Positions 34,162 through 43,430 are shown, numbered from the stretch's first letter. The stretch is 64,000 nucleotides of DNA from CAZMRF01 sp964568735 (GCA_964568735.1 CAZMRF010000021.1:1-64000), one strand, 5' to 3'. The notes: generated by a model not told the origin, from the sequence alone. Translations and numbers: made by a program.

Positions 34162-35418
34162 ATGCCCAGCAGAGTCCTGATCAGCGCTGTTCTGGCTGTG
34201 GGAGCGGCGCTGCAGCCGGCTTCCGCCCAGGAGCCGGGGAAGGCGGCCGCGATCGAACGCGAAGCGGAGAGCCTCTACCGCCAGGGCGCCTACGCGGAAG
34301 CGCTGAAGAAGTTCGAGGAGGCCTTCGCCGCCGGCCCTTCATCGCCGGCCGCCCTCTACCAGGCCGCCAACTGCTACCGGGCCGCGCTCTCGGACGAGGC
34401 TCGCGAGCTCGAGATGAAGCGGCAGGCGGTGCCGCTCTTCGAGAAGGAGATCGCGTCCGGGCAGGCGGGCGTCGCGTCGTACTACTACCTGGCGTCCATC
34501 TACATCAACAGCCTGCACGACGCCGTGAAAGGGGTGGAGGTTGCCCGCAAGGGGATCGCGCTCGCGGAGAAGCCGGGCATGGCCCTGGAGCCCCCCGCGG
34601 AAAACCTCTACCGGGTGGCACGGCTTCACGAGTTCCTCGGGCAGGACGACAAGGCCGCCGCCATGGACGAGCGATTCCAGAAATCCGCGGCCGTGAGCCC
34701 CACTCCCGTGGAGCGGGCCGCCGTACGGATCTCGCGCGAGAAGCTTGCCGCTCACCTGATGCGTGCCGGGAAGTTCTCGGATGCGGCGAGCGTCTACGAG
34801 GCGCTGCTCGAGGCCGAGCCGTTGCGCGATCCCGAGCGCCATCAGTGGGGGCTGGCGCTCCTGAAGGCAGGGAAGCCCGAAGAGGCCGCGGCCGCCTGGC
34901 GCGGCGCCTCCTCGGACGACTATCGCACCGAGCTGGCCTATCTCGAGAAGGTGGCCTCCCGCTATGCCGAGGCCGGCAAGCCGGCGTCGTCCGTGAAAGT
35001 ACCCGACGCCTCCTCGCTGAGCGACGAGGCCCTCGCCACGAAGGTCCAGGAGGCCGGGGCCGCGCTGCGCCCGTTCAGGCAGGCGGCCGAGACCGCCACG
35101 AGAACAGCCTCCGACGAAGCGGCGGCGGAGGCGCAGCGCCGCCAGGAGGAGATCCTCAAGCTCACGCCGGAGGAGAGGAAGGCCCGCTGGCTCGCGCAGC
35201 GCGAGAAGATCGGGGCCGAGGGCGGCAAGGGGAGCGGCGCCAAGGAGTCGACGGCTGCGCAGACGGCCACCGCTCCATGGGCCCGGCCCGTGAAGAGCGC
35301 GGAGTGGCTCGCCGCCGAGCGCGAGTTTTTTTATCTAATGACCGAATACGTGAAGCGAGGCCACCTCATCCGGATGTACTGCTTCCAGAACGGCCTCGCC
35401 GATCTGGTCTTTCGCTGA
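34162..35418 (+). CDS. Exported TPR-repeat protein of unknown function
   Basis: 418 aa from an ATG with a good AGGAG site. A signal peptide (LISAVLAVGAALQPASAQ) is followed by TPR-like helical repeats: AIEREAESLYRQGAYAEALKKF at about residue 30, and others around 70-240. A coiled, Ala/Glu/Arg-rich segment (about 300-360) precedes the end. The final 30 residues (FFYLMTEYVKRGHLIRMYCFQNGLADLVFR) are unlike the rest, and are preceded by an unusual 7-T run at 35326-35332 in otherwise GC-rich DNA. TPR proteins mediate protein contacts; no partner is evident, though the LpxH-like gene starts 3 bp after its stop. Confidence 0.8.
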   Translation: MPSRVLISAVLAVGAALQPASAQEPGKAAAIEREAESLYRQGAYAEALKKFEEAFAAGPSSPAALYQAANCYRAALSDEARELEMKRQAVPLFEKEIASGQAGVASYYYLASIYINSLHDAVKGVEVARKGIALAEKPGMALEPPAENLYRVARLHEFLGQDDKAAAMDERFQKSAAVSPTPVERAAVRISREKLAAHLMRAGKFSDAASVYEALLEAEPLRDPERHQWGLALLKAGKPEEAAAAWRGASSDDYRTELAYLEKVASRYAEAGKPASSVKVPDASSLSDEALATKVQEAGAALRPFRQAAETATRTASDEAAAEAQRRQEEILKLTPEERKARWLAQREKIGAEGGKGSGAKESTAAQTATAPWARPVKSAEWLAAEREFFYLMTEYVKRGHLIRMYCFQNGLADLVFR

Positions 35419-35421
35419 GGC

Positions 35422-36156
35422 GTGCGCCCCCTCGTCCTCGTCGCCGACGCCCATCTCACGCGCGACGATCCCGAAGTCGAGATCTTCGTCTCGTTCCTGG
35501 GAAAGATCGGATCCGGGGCGTCAGCCGTCGGGATCCTGGGCGATCTGTTCAATCTCTGGCTCGGCCAGAGGAAGTTCGCACTCCCTCACCACCTGAAGGT
35601 GCTGCGCGCCCTCGAGGAGCTCCGCGAGGGGGGCGTGCGCCTCTTCTACGTGGAGGGGAACCGGGACTTCCACCTCCGGCGGGCGCACATGCAGAAGCCC
35701 TTCCACGCCATCTCCGAGGGGGCCCACGTCGAGTCCTTCGCCTCGTGGAAGATCTGCGCCACCCACGGAGACGAGATCAACCTGAACGACCGCCAGTACA
35801 GGACGTGGAAGGCTCTCTCCAAGTCCGTGCCGGTCTACGGCGCTTTCTCGCTGCTTCCCGGGCCGGTGGGGATGAAGATCGGCGAGAGTCTGGAACGGAA
35901 GCTCTCCGGCACCAATCTGAAGAACAGGATGCGCTTTCCGATCGAACACTGCGTCAGGTACGGACGCGGCGCCCTCGAGCGGGAGGGCTGTGACGCGGTC
36001 GTGATGGGCCACTTCCACGAGGAGCGCTTCGTTCCCCTGGACAGGCTCGCCGGAAGGGAGAGAGGCGTCTGGATCCTCCCGGCGTTCAGGAATTCGCACC
36101 GTTTCCTGATCTTCGAAGGAGACGGCCAGCCCCGATTCGAGGAGTTCAGGGTCTAG
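35422..36156 (+). CDS. lpxH: LpxH-like UDP-2,3-diacylglucosamine hydrolase family metallophosphoesterase
   Basis: 244 aa from a GTG at 35422, just after the TPR gene. It has the calcineurin-like metal motifs in order: VADAHL, GDLFNLW, VEGNRDFHLRR, CATHGDEINLNDRQYR, and VMGHFHEE. The GDLFxxW, GNRDF and HGDxxxxxD pattern is that of LpxH, which cleaves UDP-diacylglucosamine to lipid X in lipid A synthesis at the inner membrane. Some homologues with this pattern do other jobs, and no other lpx gene is nearby, so the exact substrate is likely but not proven. Confidence 0.78.
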   Translation: MRPLVLVADAHLTRDDPEVEIFVSFLGKIGSGASAVGILGDLFNLWLGQRKFALPHHLKVLRALEELREGGVRLFYVEGNRDFHLRRAHMQKPFHAISEGAHVESFASWKICATHGDEINLNDRQYRTWKALSKSVPVYGAFSLLPGPVGMKIGESLERKLSGTNLKNRMRFPIEHCVRYGRGALEREGCDAVVMGHFHEERFVPLDRLAGRERGVWILPAFRNSHRFLIFEGDGQPRFEEFRV

Positions 36157-36216
36157 CCAGGGCCAGGGGATGGCCCCTCTCGCGCTCCGGAGCGGGTGGC
36201 TCCCGGGGGGAGCGCG

Positions 36217-37083
36217 TCAGGCGGCGGCGCCCGATCTCACGAAGCGCCGGTAGGCCTCGTGGAGCCGCCTCGTCACGGGACCCGGCTTGCCGTCTCCTAC
36301 GGCGTGACCGTCGAGCTTCGTCACCGGCAGGATCTCCTGGAGCGTGCTGGTGATGAAAGCCTCGTCGGCATTCTCGAGCTGCTCGCGCGGGTACTCGCCC
36401 TGCTCGCACCGGACGCCTTCGCGTTCCGCGACCTCCAGGGTCACCTCGCGTGTGATCCCCGAGAGGATCCCGCAGCTCGTCGCCGGTGTCCGGACGATGC
36501 CTCCCTTCACGAAGAACACGTTGGTGTGCGAGCCTTCGGAGAGGAACCCGCGGGTGTTCAGGAGGATCGTCTCCCGGGCGCCGGCATCCTGGGCCTCCAG
36601 GTGGGCCAGGAGGTTGTTGAGCAGGTTGCACGACTTCACGGCCGGGTCGAGGGCGTCCACGGGATTGCGGCGCCTCCGGCCCAGGACGGCTTCCACGCCT
36701 GTCTCGTAGAGCGAGGCAGGGATCACCTCCAGCTCCTTGACGATCATCACGAGGGTCGGGCACAGGCCCAGGGAGTGCTCGTAGCCGATGGCGCCGATGC
36801 CCCTGGTTACCATGATGCGAAGGTAGGACTCGGCGTTGCCCGCCCCCGCCAGTGTCCTCGCGAGCTCGCGTTCGAGGTGACCGCCGTCGAGGGGCTCGAT
36901 CCGGATCCGGCGGCAGGAAGCGGCGAGCCGCCTGAGGTGTCGCGCGAGGAGGGAGGTAGCGCCATCGTAGGTGCGCAGCGTTTCGTAGACCGCGTCCCCG
37001 TAGAGAAACCCATGGTCCATGACGGGGACCACTGCCTCGAGGGCCGGTGTGATCGATCCATTGACGTTGATGAGCTGGGTCAT
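36217..37083 (-). CDS. Class IV PLP aminotransferase (branched-chain / D-amino acid / ADC lyase family)
   Basis: 288 aa from the ATG at 37083; an upstream ATG at 37167 would add 28 unconserved residues. The start NVNGSITPALEAVVPVMDHGFLYGDAVYETLRTYDG is the fold-type IV signature (given here in parts: VMDHGFLYGD and VYETLRTY). The PLP lysine is in VKSCNLLNN, and FLSEGSHTNVFFVKGG binds the cofactor phosphate. Family members include IlvE, D-alanine transaminase and aminodeoxychorismate lyase; motifs do not separate them with confidence here. It is transcribed away from acpS, 142 bp apart. Confidence 0.85.
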   Translation of the reverse strand: MTQLINVNGSITPALEAVVPVMDHGFLYGDAVYETLRTYDGATSLLARHLRRLAASCRRIRIEPLDGGHLERELARTLAGAGNAESYLRIMVTRGIGAIGYEHSLGLCPTLVMIVKELEVIPASLYETGVEAVLGRRRRNPVDALDPAVKSCNLLNNLLAHLEAQDAGARETILLNTRGFLSEGSHTNVFFVKGGIVRTPATSCGILSGITREVTLEVAEREGVRCEQGEYPREQLENADEAFITSTLQEILPVTKLDGHAVGDGKPGPVTRRLHEAYRRFVRSGAAA

Positions 37084-37225
37084 CGAGGCATCCGGCCTTG
37101 CAGGTCTGCGGGGAGGGAGTTCAGCGGCGGGAGAGCCTGTCGTGTCGAGCGCGGCGCACCGTAACAAGGGGTCCCGTGCAAGTCAAGGATTGGGGAGCCT
37201 GGCCGAGTGTTAAGATGACGCGTCG

Positions 37226-37642
37226 ATGGACGAATCGGGCATTCTGCGAGCGCTGGACATGCCTCCCACCGCGGTGATCGGCGTCGGCATCGACATCATC
37301 GAGATCGAGAGGGTCCGGGAGGCCCTGCATCGAGGGGGGCAGCGCTTCCTCGCCCGGCTCTTCACCCCCGCCGAGGCCTCCTACTGCAGTGCCCGGCGTT
37401 CGCCCGAGCGCCACTTCGCAGCGAGGTTCGCGGCGAAGGAATCCGTCGTCAAGGCGCTCCGGGTGCCCCCGGAGATCGGGTGGCTCTGGAAGTGCATCGA
37501 GGTGACGGGCGCCGGGGGACCCCCCTCGCTGCGCCTCAGCGGGCGCGCGCGCGAGCGCGCGGAGCATCTCGGCGTCACGGCGTCCCATCTCTCGATGTCC
37601 CATTCCGACACCCATGCCGTCGCGGTCGTGGTGCTCGCCTGA
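37226..37642 (+). CDS. acpS: Holo-[acyl-carrier-protein] synthase
   Basis: Transfers 4'-phosphopantetheine from CoA to acyl carrier protein. The 138-aa protein has VIGVGIDIIEIERVREAL (metal-binding Asp), FTPAEASYC, HFAARFAAKESVVKAL with the second metal ligand, and the C-terminal SMSHSDTHAVAVVV. An ~12-residue N-terminal extension precedes the core. Its stop overlaps the likely CTG start of the CDF transporter gene. Confidence 0.94.
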   Translation: MDESGILRALDMPPTAVIGVGIDIIEIERVREALHRGGQRFLARLFTPAEASYCSARRSPERHFAARFAAKESVVKALRVPPEIGWLWKCIEVTGAGGPPSLRLSGRARERAEHLGVTASHLSMSHSDTHAVAVVVLA

Positions 37643-38580
37643 GCCGGCACACCGGGCACGAGGCGGGCGCCGGCGCCCAGGCCGGCGACGAGAGGGCCAC
37701 GGGGAAACGGCGGCTCGGATGGGCCATGGCCCTCGCCGGCGGGGTCATGTTCGTCGAGATCGCGGGCGGAATCGCCGCGAACAGCCTCGCGCTCCTCTCC
37801 GACGCCGCTCACATGTTCACGGACTTTCTCTCGCTCGGGCTGGCGCTCTTCGCGGTCACGATGTGCGGGAAGCCGGCATCGGGGCGCGTCACCTTCGGCT
37901 ATTACCGGCTCGAGATCCTGGCCGCCCTGGGCAACGGAGTTTTGCTGGCGCTGGTTGCGCTGTGGCTCTTCTACGAGGCGCTCGAGCGCATCGCGAGTCC
38001 ACAGGTAGTGTCGGGCTCCGTCGTGATCGCGGTGGCGCTGGTGGGTCTCGCGAGCAACGTCGCCGGCCTGATGATCCTCAGGAGCGCGTCCGGCAGCAAC
38101 CTCAACATCCGCGGCGCGGCCATGCACGTCCTCAGCGACGCGCTCTCATCCGCGGCGGTCGTGATCTCGGGTATCGTCATCACTCTCACCGGCTGGTACC
38201 TGATCGACCCGATCCTGAGCACGCTGCTCGGTGTCGTGATCGTCGCGGGGGCCGTGAGGATCCTCAAGGAGTCGGTGGACGTGCTCCTCGAGGCGACGCC
38301 CGCGAACCTGGATCTCGAGATGGTCGAGGCGGGCATCCGGGCGGTGGAGGGCGTGCAGGAGGTGCATGACCTCCACATCTGGAGCATCACCTCGGGCATG
38401 CCCGCGCTCTCGGGCCACGTGGTGCTCCAGGCCACGACGCTCTCTCACAGCGACAGCGTCCTCAACGCCATCAAGGACCAGCTGCGCTCGCGCCACGGCA
38501 TCGAGCACACCACCATCCAGGTGGAATCGGAGACCTACCGGGAGATCGGCGAGGTCCACGGAGCCGGCAAGGAAGCGTAG
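37639..38580 (+). CDS. Cation diffusion facilitator (CDF) metal/proton antiporter
   Basis: Exports divalent metal, usually Zn2+, in exchange for protons. About six membrane helices are seen in residues 30-225, with the site-A motifs SLALLSDAAHMFTDF and HVLSDALSS. A cytoplasmic ferredoxin-like C-terminal domain (225-313) carries VHDLHIWSITSGMPALSGHV. It lacks the histidine-rich loop of CzcD/ZnT. No conventional start gives a complete first helix: ATG at 37726 begins inside it. CTG at 37639 (CTGA overlap with the acpS stop) is the best fit to the operon style. The stop is certain, the start uncertain. Confidence 0.85.
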   Translation: MSRHTGHEAGAGAQAGDERATGKRRLGWAMALAGGVMFVEIAGGIAANSLALLSDAAHMFTDFLSLGLALFAVTMCGKPASGRVTFGYYRLEILAALGNGVLLALVALWLFYEALERIASPQVVSGSVVIAVALVGLASNVAGLMILRSASGSNLNIRGAAMHVLSDALSSAAVVISGIVITLTGWYLIDPILSTLLGVVIVAGAVRILKESVDVLLEATPANLDLEMVEAGIRAVEGVQEVHDLHIWSITSGMPALSGHVVLQATTLSHSDSVLNAIKDQLRSRHGIEHTTIQVESETYREIGEVHGAGKEA

Positions 38581-38614
38581 TCGCCCGGCGCGGGAGGCTC
38601 CCCGCGGGCGGTCG

Positions 38615-39547
38615 TCAGTGACCCAGGCGGACCCTTGCCCGCATGCGGTTCAGCGAGTCGGCTCCGGCGGTGTGGAAGGGCACGGGCAGGGCGCCCGCGC
38701 GGACCGTCGCGGGCTGCCGGCTCCGCCAGGCAAGGCCGCCATCGTAGAGATCGGCGTGCCCGATCGACCCTTCCCCGTGGTAGAGCATGTAGTGGGACCA
38801 GGAGCCGGGGGGGGAGGGCACTCCATACGAATGCCGCCCGCCGTGGCCCGCATGGGAGCAGGGCTGGTAGGGCAGGTACCCCCCCATGTATCGACGGTCA
38901 TAGGACGAAACATACCGGCTATCCGGCTCGAGCTCCGAGAGGGCGGCGGCCTCGGCCACGGGGTTGAAGACATTGACGATCACGGGGGGAGGTGCGCCCT
39001 GGCTCCTCCCTCCACCGTAGCCCGGATCGACTTCCCACGGCTCCCAGCCTTCGGCCGCTTCGGAGTCCCGCCGGGACTCGTAGGCGTTGCTCGGGGGAGC
39101 CTCCTCCTCGGCGGCTGGCGGTCCCATGCGCCGGCCCGAGGCGTCGAGGTTGGTGATGTGGATCACCGTCTGCCCCTCGACGTCGACCTCGGGGTAGATC
39201 CGGAAGGAAGGCTCGACCGGCGAGCCCGCCCCCGAAGGGAGGGATCCCGCGCCGGTCGGATGGGCCGCTGCCGCGCTGCCAGGAACCGCCGCGGGGGCGG
39301 TCATGTCCATGAGGCTGCCGATCAGGCTGTCGCTGGCTCCAGCGCGCTTGAGCGCCAGGACCTCATCCACGCCCAGGGTGAACGCGATCCCGGCCGGAGC
39401 TGCCTGGCGGAGGATGATGGCGTCGCCGACTCCGGCCCCGACGAGCGCGAGAATCTGATCCAGACCCAGGGGGCCGTCCGGGGAGGGGGACGCGGCAAGG
39501 GCCGGCATCGCGATGAGCGCGAGGGCGATGACGAGCAGCCTGCGCAT
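38615..39547 (-). CDS. Exported protein of unknown function, Pro/Gly/Tyr-rich C-terminal half
   Basis: 310 aa from the ATG at 39547 with a clear signal peptide (RRLLVIALALIAMPALAA). The N-terminal region has two short similar helical units (LDQILALVGAGVGDAIIL and VDEVLALKRAGASDSLIGSL) that look like a small repeated domain seen in other exported proteins. A single beta-like stretch follows, then a low-complexity tail rich in Pro, Gly, Tyr, His and Ser. No enzyme motif was found. It lies downstream of the DUF4388 gene on the same strand, separated by 106 bp that includes a short GCCGGC hairpin at about 39619-39636. Confidence 0.7.
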   Translation of the reverse strand: MRRLLVIALALIAMPALAASPSPDGPLGLDQILALVGAGVGDAIILRQAAPAGIAFTLGVDEVLALKRAGASDSLIGSLMDMTAPAAVPGSAAAAHPTGAGSLPSGAGSPVEPSFRIYPEVDVEGQTVIHITNLDASGRRMGPPAAEEEAPPSNAYESRRDSEAAEGWEPWEVDPGYGGGRSQGAPPPVIVNVFNPVAEAAALSELEPDSRYVSSYDRRYMGGYLPYQPCSHAGHGGRHSYGVPSPPGSWSHYMLYHGEGSIGHADLYDGGLAWRSRQPATVRAGALPVPFHTAGADSLNRMRARVRLGH

Positions 39548-39653
39548 GGTTGCGGGAATGATACACACAGGGCGTGGTCCGTGCCATGCCCTCTCGTGCG
39601 GTGCGAGGCTGCGGGGGGGCCGGCGCCGAGGCCGGCGGCGGCGGGGAGACCCC

Positions 39654-40808
39654 CTAGTCCTCGGGCTCGCGGAGCGTGAGGATTCCCCGGTCCTTCAGCC
39701 GCTTGAGGTGCATGAGGGCCTCGACCTCGGAGAAGGGACAGACACTCACGATGGAGCTGATGTCCCACGTTCCGTCGGCCCGGCTCAGGATGAACATCTG
39801 CTCGGGTGTGAGGCTTTCCGACTGGAGCTTCTGGAGCGACCGGGTCGGGACAGGGACGAGGGCCGGCCGCAGGCCGTCACGGTAGACCATGGCCGCGAAG
39901 GCCTCCTGGGCCTCCCGGGCCAGCGCGGCGAGCGTGGCGTCATGCGGCCCGAGGGGCCGGGCCTCCTCGACGACTTTCAAGCAGGCCTCTCCTTCGCCGG
40001 CTCGCAGGAGCGAGCGGGCTTCCTCCAGGAGGCCCTGGAGTGACTTCCGCGGAGGGCTCGGCGGGCGGGATTCGATCTGGATGGCCCTCACGAGCCCCAT
40101 CTCGTGGAACGCGTGCAGGGCCCTGCTCACGACGAACTCGGAGGCGTGCACCGCCATGCAGATTTCCGCGATGCACCTGCGCCCGTCGACCAGCTCGAGG
40201 ATCCTGCGCTCGAGGGAGCCTGCCTCCGGAGCCTCACTGCCGATCGGCTCCTCCGTCCGCCCCACGACCGAACGGTTCGAGGCGAAGGCCTTCCGGATGT
40301 GCTGCAGCTCGTCGAACCAGGTCAGCCCTTTCATGAGGATGTCGTTGATGGAAAGGTCGACGGGGAGCGCGAGCGAGGCAGGCAGGGTGTCGGGATGAAA
40401 CTCGAAGCGGGCTTCCTTCCAGAGGAACAGGCTGAAGATCGACTCCTCGGCCTTCTGGTTGAGTGCGTCCTGGAGATCGGCCTCCGCGACCACTCCCAGC
40501 TTCACGAGGATCTCCCCGAGCAGAGCGCGGTTCTGCCGCTGTGCCTGGAGGGCGCGCCTCAGGTCGGGCTCGGAGATGAGGCCGAGCCGGAGGAGGAAGT
40601 GGCCGAGGTGGTCGTTCGGATCGTTGCTCGACGAGGCGATGACCCGTCCATCGCGCGTGTAGATCCGCTTGGCGTATCTCTCGCCTTGAACGAGGAGAGT
40701 CCCGGTCTTGCGGCCCTGCCCGATCCACTGGAGCAGATCGCCCAGCGCCATGGTGCTGAAGGTGCCCGTGAGACTCAAGCGGTGCGCCTGCCTTGCAGGG
40801 AGGTCCAC
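39654..40808 (-). CDS. DUF4388-domain regulatory-type protein
   Basis: 384-aa cytoplasmic protein. The first ~110 residues match the DUF4388 (PATAN) domain: LTGTFSTMALGDLLQWIGQG, RKTGTLLVQGE, RIYTRDGRVIASSSNDPNDH. A central region has two helical blocks of the type LRRALQAQRQ and LLGEILVKLGVVAEADLQDAL. The C-terminal ~90 residues repeat a winged-helix-like unit (SRALHAFHEMGLVRAI and ...SEVEALMHLKRLKDRGILTL). DUF4388 proteins are common in Deltaproteobacteria-like and Acidobacteriota genomes and are linked to motility and polar or signalling complexes. The precise role is unknown. Confidence 0.8.
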   Translation of the reverse strand: MDLPARQAHRLSLTGTFSTMALGDLLQWIGQGRKTGTLLVQGERYAKRIYTRDGRVIASSSNDPNDHLGHFLLRLGLISEPDLRRALQAQRQNRALLGEILVKLGVVAEADLQDALNQKAEESIFSLFLWKEARFEFHPDTLPASLALPVDLSINDILMKGLTWFDELQHIRKAFASNRSVVGRTEEPIGSEAPEAGSLERRILELVDGRRCIAEICMAVHASEFVVSRALHAFHEMGLVRAIQIESRPPSPPRKSLQGLLEEARSLLRAGEGEACLKVVEEARPLGPHDATLAALAREAQEAFAAMVYRDGLRPALVPVPTRSLQKLQSESLTPEQMFILSRADGTWDISSIVSVCPFSEVEALMHLKRLKDRGILTLREPED

Positions 40809-40963
40809 GAGCCTCTCCGAGCGACAACTCGGGCAGGCTCCCGGAAATGCCGGATCACCGCAGGGAATATGCAGCCGGGCCGCGGGAGCTTCAATGGTTC
40901 GCTCTGGCGTTCTCGGCGGGGTCGTTGACCGGCGTCGGTCCTTTCCGGATAATCGGGATCGCG

Positions 40964-41401
40964 ATGAGGGTCCTCAAGGTCGACGGCAGGCTCCTGATAC
41001 GACTCGACAGGGGCGAGTCCGTGATCGGGAGTCTCCAGTCCTTCATGAAGATGAGAACGATCCCCGGCGGCACCCTGACGGGCCTCGGCGCTGCCGACGT
41101 CATGACCGTGGCCTTCTACGACGTCGGCAAGAAGGAATACCGCACACGCCGCCACGAGGGTCTCATCGAGATCCTCAACCTCACCGGAAACCTCGCGTGG
41201 CGCGGGAGCGAGCCGAGGGTCCACGTCCACGTCTCCGCGGCCGAGGAGACGGCAGGCGCCTTCGGGGGTCACCTCGTCGAGGCACGGGTCTCCGCCTCGG
41301 TGGAGATATCCCTGGTGCCCACGACCGTGCGGATCACGCGCTCGCAGGACGAAGCGATCGGCCTTCCGCTGCTGGACTTCCCCGACCTCCCCAGGGCCTG
41401 A
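40964..41401 (+). CDS. PPC/DUF296-domain DNA-binding-type protein
   Basis: 145 aa from the ATG at 40964. The whole protein is one PPC (DUF296) domain: RLDRGESVIGSLQSFMK, the strand GTLTGLGAADVMTVAFYD, EILNLTGNLAW and RVHVHVSAAEETAGAFGGHL. In plants the domain sits on AT-hook proteins; bacterial stand-alone copies form trimers of unknown function. An extended reading frame upstream to 40793 overlaps the DUF4388 gene and is rejected. Nothing in the neighbourhood hints at a pathway. Confidence 0.85.
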   Translation: MRVLKVDGRLLIRLDRGESVIGSLQSFMKMRTIPGGTLTGLGAADVMTVAFYDVGKKEYRTRRHEGLIEILNLTGNLAWRGSEPRVHVHVSAAEETAGAFGGHLVEARVSASVEISLVPTTVRITRSQDEAIGLPLLDFPDLPRA

Positions 41402-41418
41402 GCCGCGCGGCCGGGCTC

Positions 41419-42621
41419 CTAGCGCTCGGAAGCGGATTCGAAGAGCGCCGCCATCCCCATCCCGCCGCTGATGCAGAGAGTCGCGATGCCGCGGGCGCTC
41501 CGCCGCCGCTTCATCTCATGGAGGAGTGAGACGACGATCCGCGCGCCGGTGGCGCCGATGGGGTGCCCCAGGGCGATGGCACCGCCGTTCACGTTCAGGC
41601 GCCCGGGATCGAGGCTCAGCTCGCGTTGACACGCGATGACCTGCGCGGCGAACGCCTCGTTGAGCTCCACGAGGTCGGCCTCCCGTGGATCCAGTCCGGT
41701 CTTCGCGGCCAGCCGCTCCAGGGCGGGCACGGGCCCGATTCCCATGATGCCCGCCTCGACGCCCGCGGAGGCGTAACCAGCCAGCCGGAAGGCATCCTCG
41801 ATGCCGCGGCGGCGAGCCTCCTCGGCGCTCATCACGACCATGGCCGCGGCGCCATCCGTGATGCCCGAGGAGTTGCCCGCGTGCACGGAGCCTCCTTCCC
41901 GGAAGACGGGCGGCAGCTTCGCCAGCTTCTCCGGGGTGACGGCGTCCCTGGGATGCTCGTCGTGCTCGAGGCGCCGGGCTCCCTCCTCACCCGTGGCTGG
42001 AATCTCCACGGGAATGATCTCCGCGGCGAACCTGCCCGCGCGCCGCGCCTCCTCGCAGCGTTGCTGGCTGGCCGCCGCGTAGGCGTCCTGCTCCTCGCGC
42101 GTGATGGCGTAGCGGTCCGCGAGCGTCTCGGCGGTTTCGCCCATCACCTTCCCGCAGAGCGGGCAGTTGAACCCGTCCCTGTACATTCCGTCGATCAAGG
42201 GAATGTCGCCCTCGGCCTGCCCCCAGCGCGCCTCCGGCACGAAGTAAGGCAGGCCGCTCATGCTCTCCGTCCCGCCCGCAAGCACGATCCCGGCGTCGCC
42301 GCAACGGATCGCCTGGGCGGCGGAGACGATCGCCTTGAGCCCCGACCCGCAGGCCTTGTTGACCGTGAAGGCCGGCACCTCGGGTGGGAGACCTGCGAGA
42401 TGGGCCACCTGGCGCGCCGGGTTGGGGCCGCCCCCGGCCTGCCGGGCGTTGCCGAAGATCACCTCGTCCACTTCGGAGGGCAGGATGCCGCAGCGCGCGA
42501 GGGCGCCCGCGGCGGCGACGGCGCCCATCCGGGCCGCGGAGAGGCGGGCCAGGCTGCCTCCGAACCTGCCGATGGGAGTGCGAACGGCGCCCGCAACGAC
42601 GACGTCGAGCGGAGGGCTCAA
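41419..42621 (-). CDS. Acetyl-CoA acetyltransferase (thiolase)
   Basis: 400 aa, biosynthetic or degradative thiolase. The N-terminal nucleophile Cys is in VNKACGSGLKAI. The adenine loop has AGGTESMS, and the C-terminal catalytic motifs are NVNGGAIALGHPIGATGAR (His) and CISGGMGMAALFE (Cys). Length and motifs fit type II acetoacetyl-CoA thiolase, but ketoacyl-CoA thiolases look similar. The start overlaps the SAM hydroxide adenosyltransferase stop by 4 bp. Confidence 0.93.
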   Translation of the reverse strand: MSPPLDVVVAGAVRTPIGRFGGSLARLSAARMGAVAAAGALARCGILPSEVDEVIFGNARQAGGGPNPARQVAHLAGLPPEVPAFTVNKACGSGLKAIVSAAQAIRCGDAGIVLAGGTESMSGLPYFVPEARWGQAEGDIPLIDGMYRDGFNCPLCGKVMGETAETLADRYAITREEQDAYAAASQQRCEEARRAGRFAAEIIPVEIPATGEEGARRLEHDEHPRDAVTPEKLAKLPPVFREGGSVHAGNSSGITDGAAAMVVMSAEEARRRGIEDAFRLAGYASAGVEAGIMGIGPVPALERLAAKTGLDPREADLVELNEAFAAQVIACQRELSLDPGRLNVNGGAIALGHPIGATGARIVVSLLHEMKRRRSARGIATLCISGGMGMAALFESASER

Positions 42622-43430
42622 ACCAGATCCATCTCCACCACGTCGCCGGCCTTCAGGCCCAGGGCGCCGGCCGCGCTCGAGTCGCGAGAGGCGATCTCGA
42701 GGTGGTTGGAGGAGTTGAATAGGAAGAAGGTGGAGCCGGGCGCCCCTTCGCCATAGGTTGTCTTCGTCTCCGTCACGGAGGCGGCGGCTCCGGCGCCACG
42801 AAGCCCCGACTTGCCGGTCTTCTTGAGAAGGCCATCCAGGGCGCCCCTCGTGACGTTCGTGATGAGGTTGCCGAACCGATCCACGTGGAGTACGGCGGCC
42901 CGGACGCGGCCTTCAGCAGTGACCTTGGGGCGCGGCATGTCCATCTTGACGGGATCCTCCACGAGGTCCCCGAAGTTCTCGATTTCGATGCCCTTCGACA
43001 GGTGGGCCGCCGCCGGGGCGAAGATGTCCCGGCCGTGAAAGGTGGGGCTCGCGTCCTCGCGGAGGTAGTGCGAGGCCATGATGTGATAGACCTTGGAGGC
43101 CGGATCCGCCTCGTAGAGCAGGCTGAAGACGCCGTTGTCCGGCCCGATGAAATAGTGCTCCAGCGCGGAGACGGCGATGGGACGTCGTGAAGTGCCGACG
43201 CCGGGATCCACGACCACGACATGGACGGTTCGAATGGGGAAGGCCATGGCCGCGTTCCGGATCGTGAAGGCCGCGGCGACGATGTCGCGCGGAGGGATCT
43301 CGTGCGTGATGTCAACGATGGCAATCTGCGTCGAGACTTGCAGGATCGCGCCCTTCATCTGCGCTGCATGATGGTCGGCGAGCCCGAAGTCGGTCGTGAG
43401 CGTCAGGATGGGGAGTCGAAGCTCAGGCAA
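42618..43430 (-). CDS. SAM hydroxide adenosyltransferase (DUF62 family)
   Basis: 270-aa protein of the DUF62/fluorinase superfamily, which hydrolyses S-adenosylmethionine to adenosine and methionine. Motifs in order: LTLTTDFGLAD, VVVVDPGVGTSRRPIAV, YFIGPDNGVFSLL, HGRDIFAPAAAHL, VDRFGNLITNVT. The Asp-Arg-His water-activating triad positions are filled and the fluorinase-specific loop is absent, so hydroxide transfer is expected. It overlaps the thiolase by 4 bp. The 201-bp gap to the next gene (43431-43631, divergent) shows no feature I can support. Confidence 0.92.
   Translation of the reverse strand: MPELRLPILTLTTDFGLADHHAAQMKGAILQVSTQIAIVDITHEIPPRDIVAAAFTIRNAAMAFPIRTVHVVVVDPGVGTSRRPIAVSALEHYFIGPDNGVFSLLYEADPASKVYHIMASHYLREDASPTFHGRDIFAPAAAHLSKGIEIENFGDLVEDPVKMDMPRPKVTAEGRVRAAVLHVDRFGNLITNVTRGALDGLLKKTGKSGLRGAGAAASVTETKTTYGEGAPGSTFFLFNSSNHLEIASRDSSAAGALGLKAGDVVEMDLV

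Noticed and set aside
35326..35332. Seven-T run near the end of the TPR gene as a possible programmed frameshift
   Set aside because: The zero frame stays open for 26 more codons with reasonable codon use, and no downstream structure or conserved alternative frame was seen.
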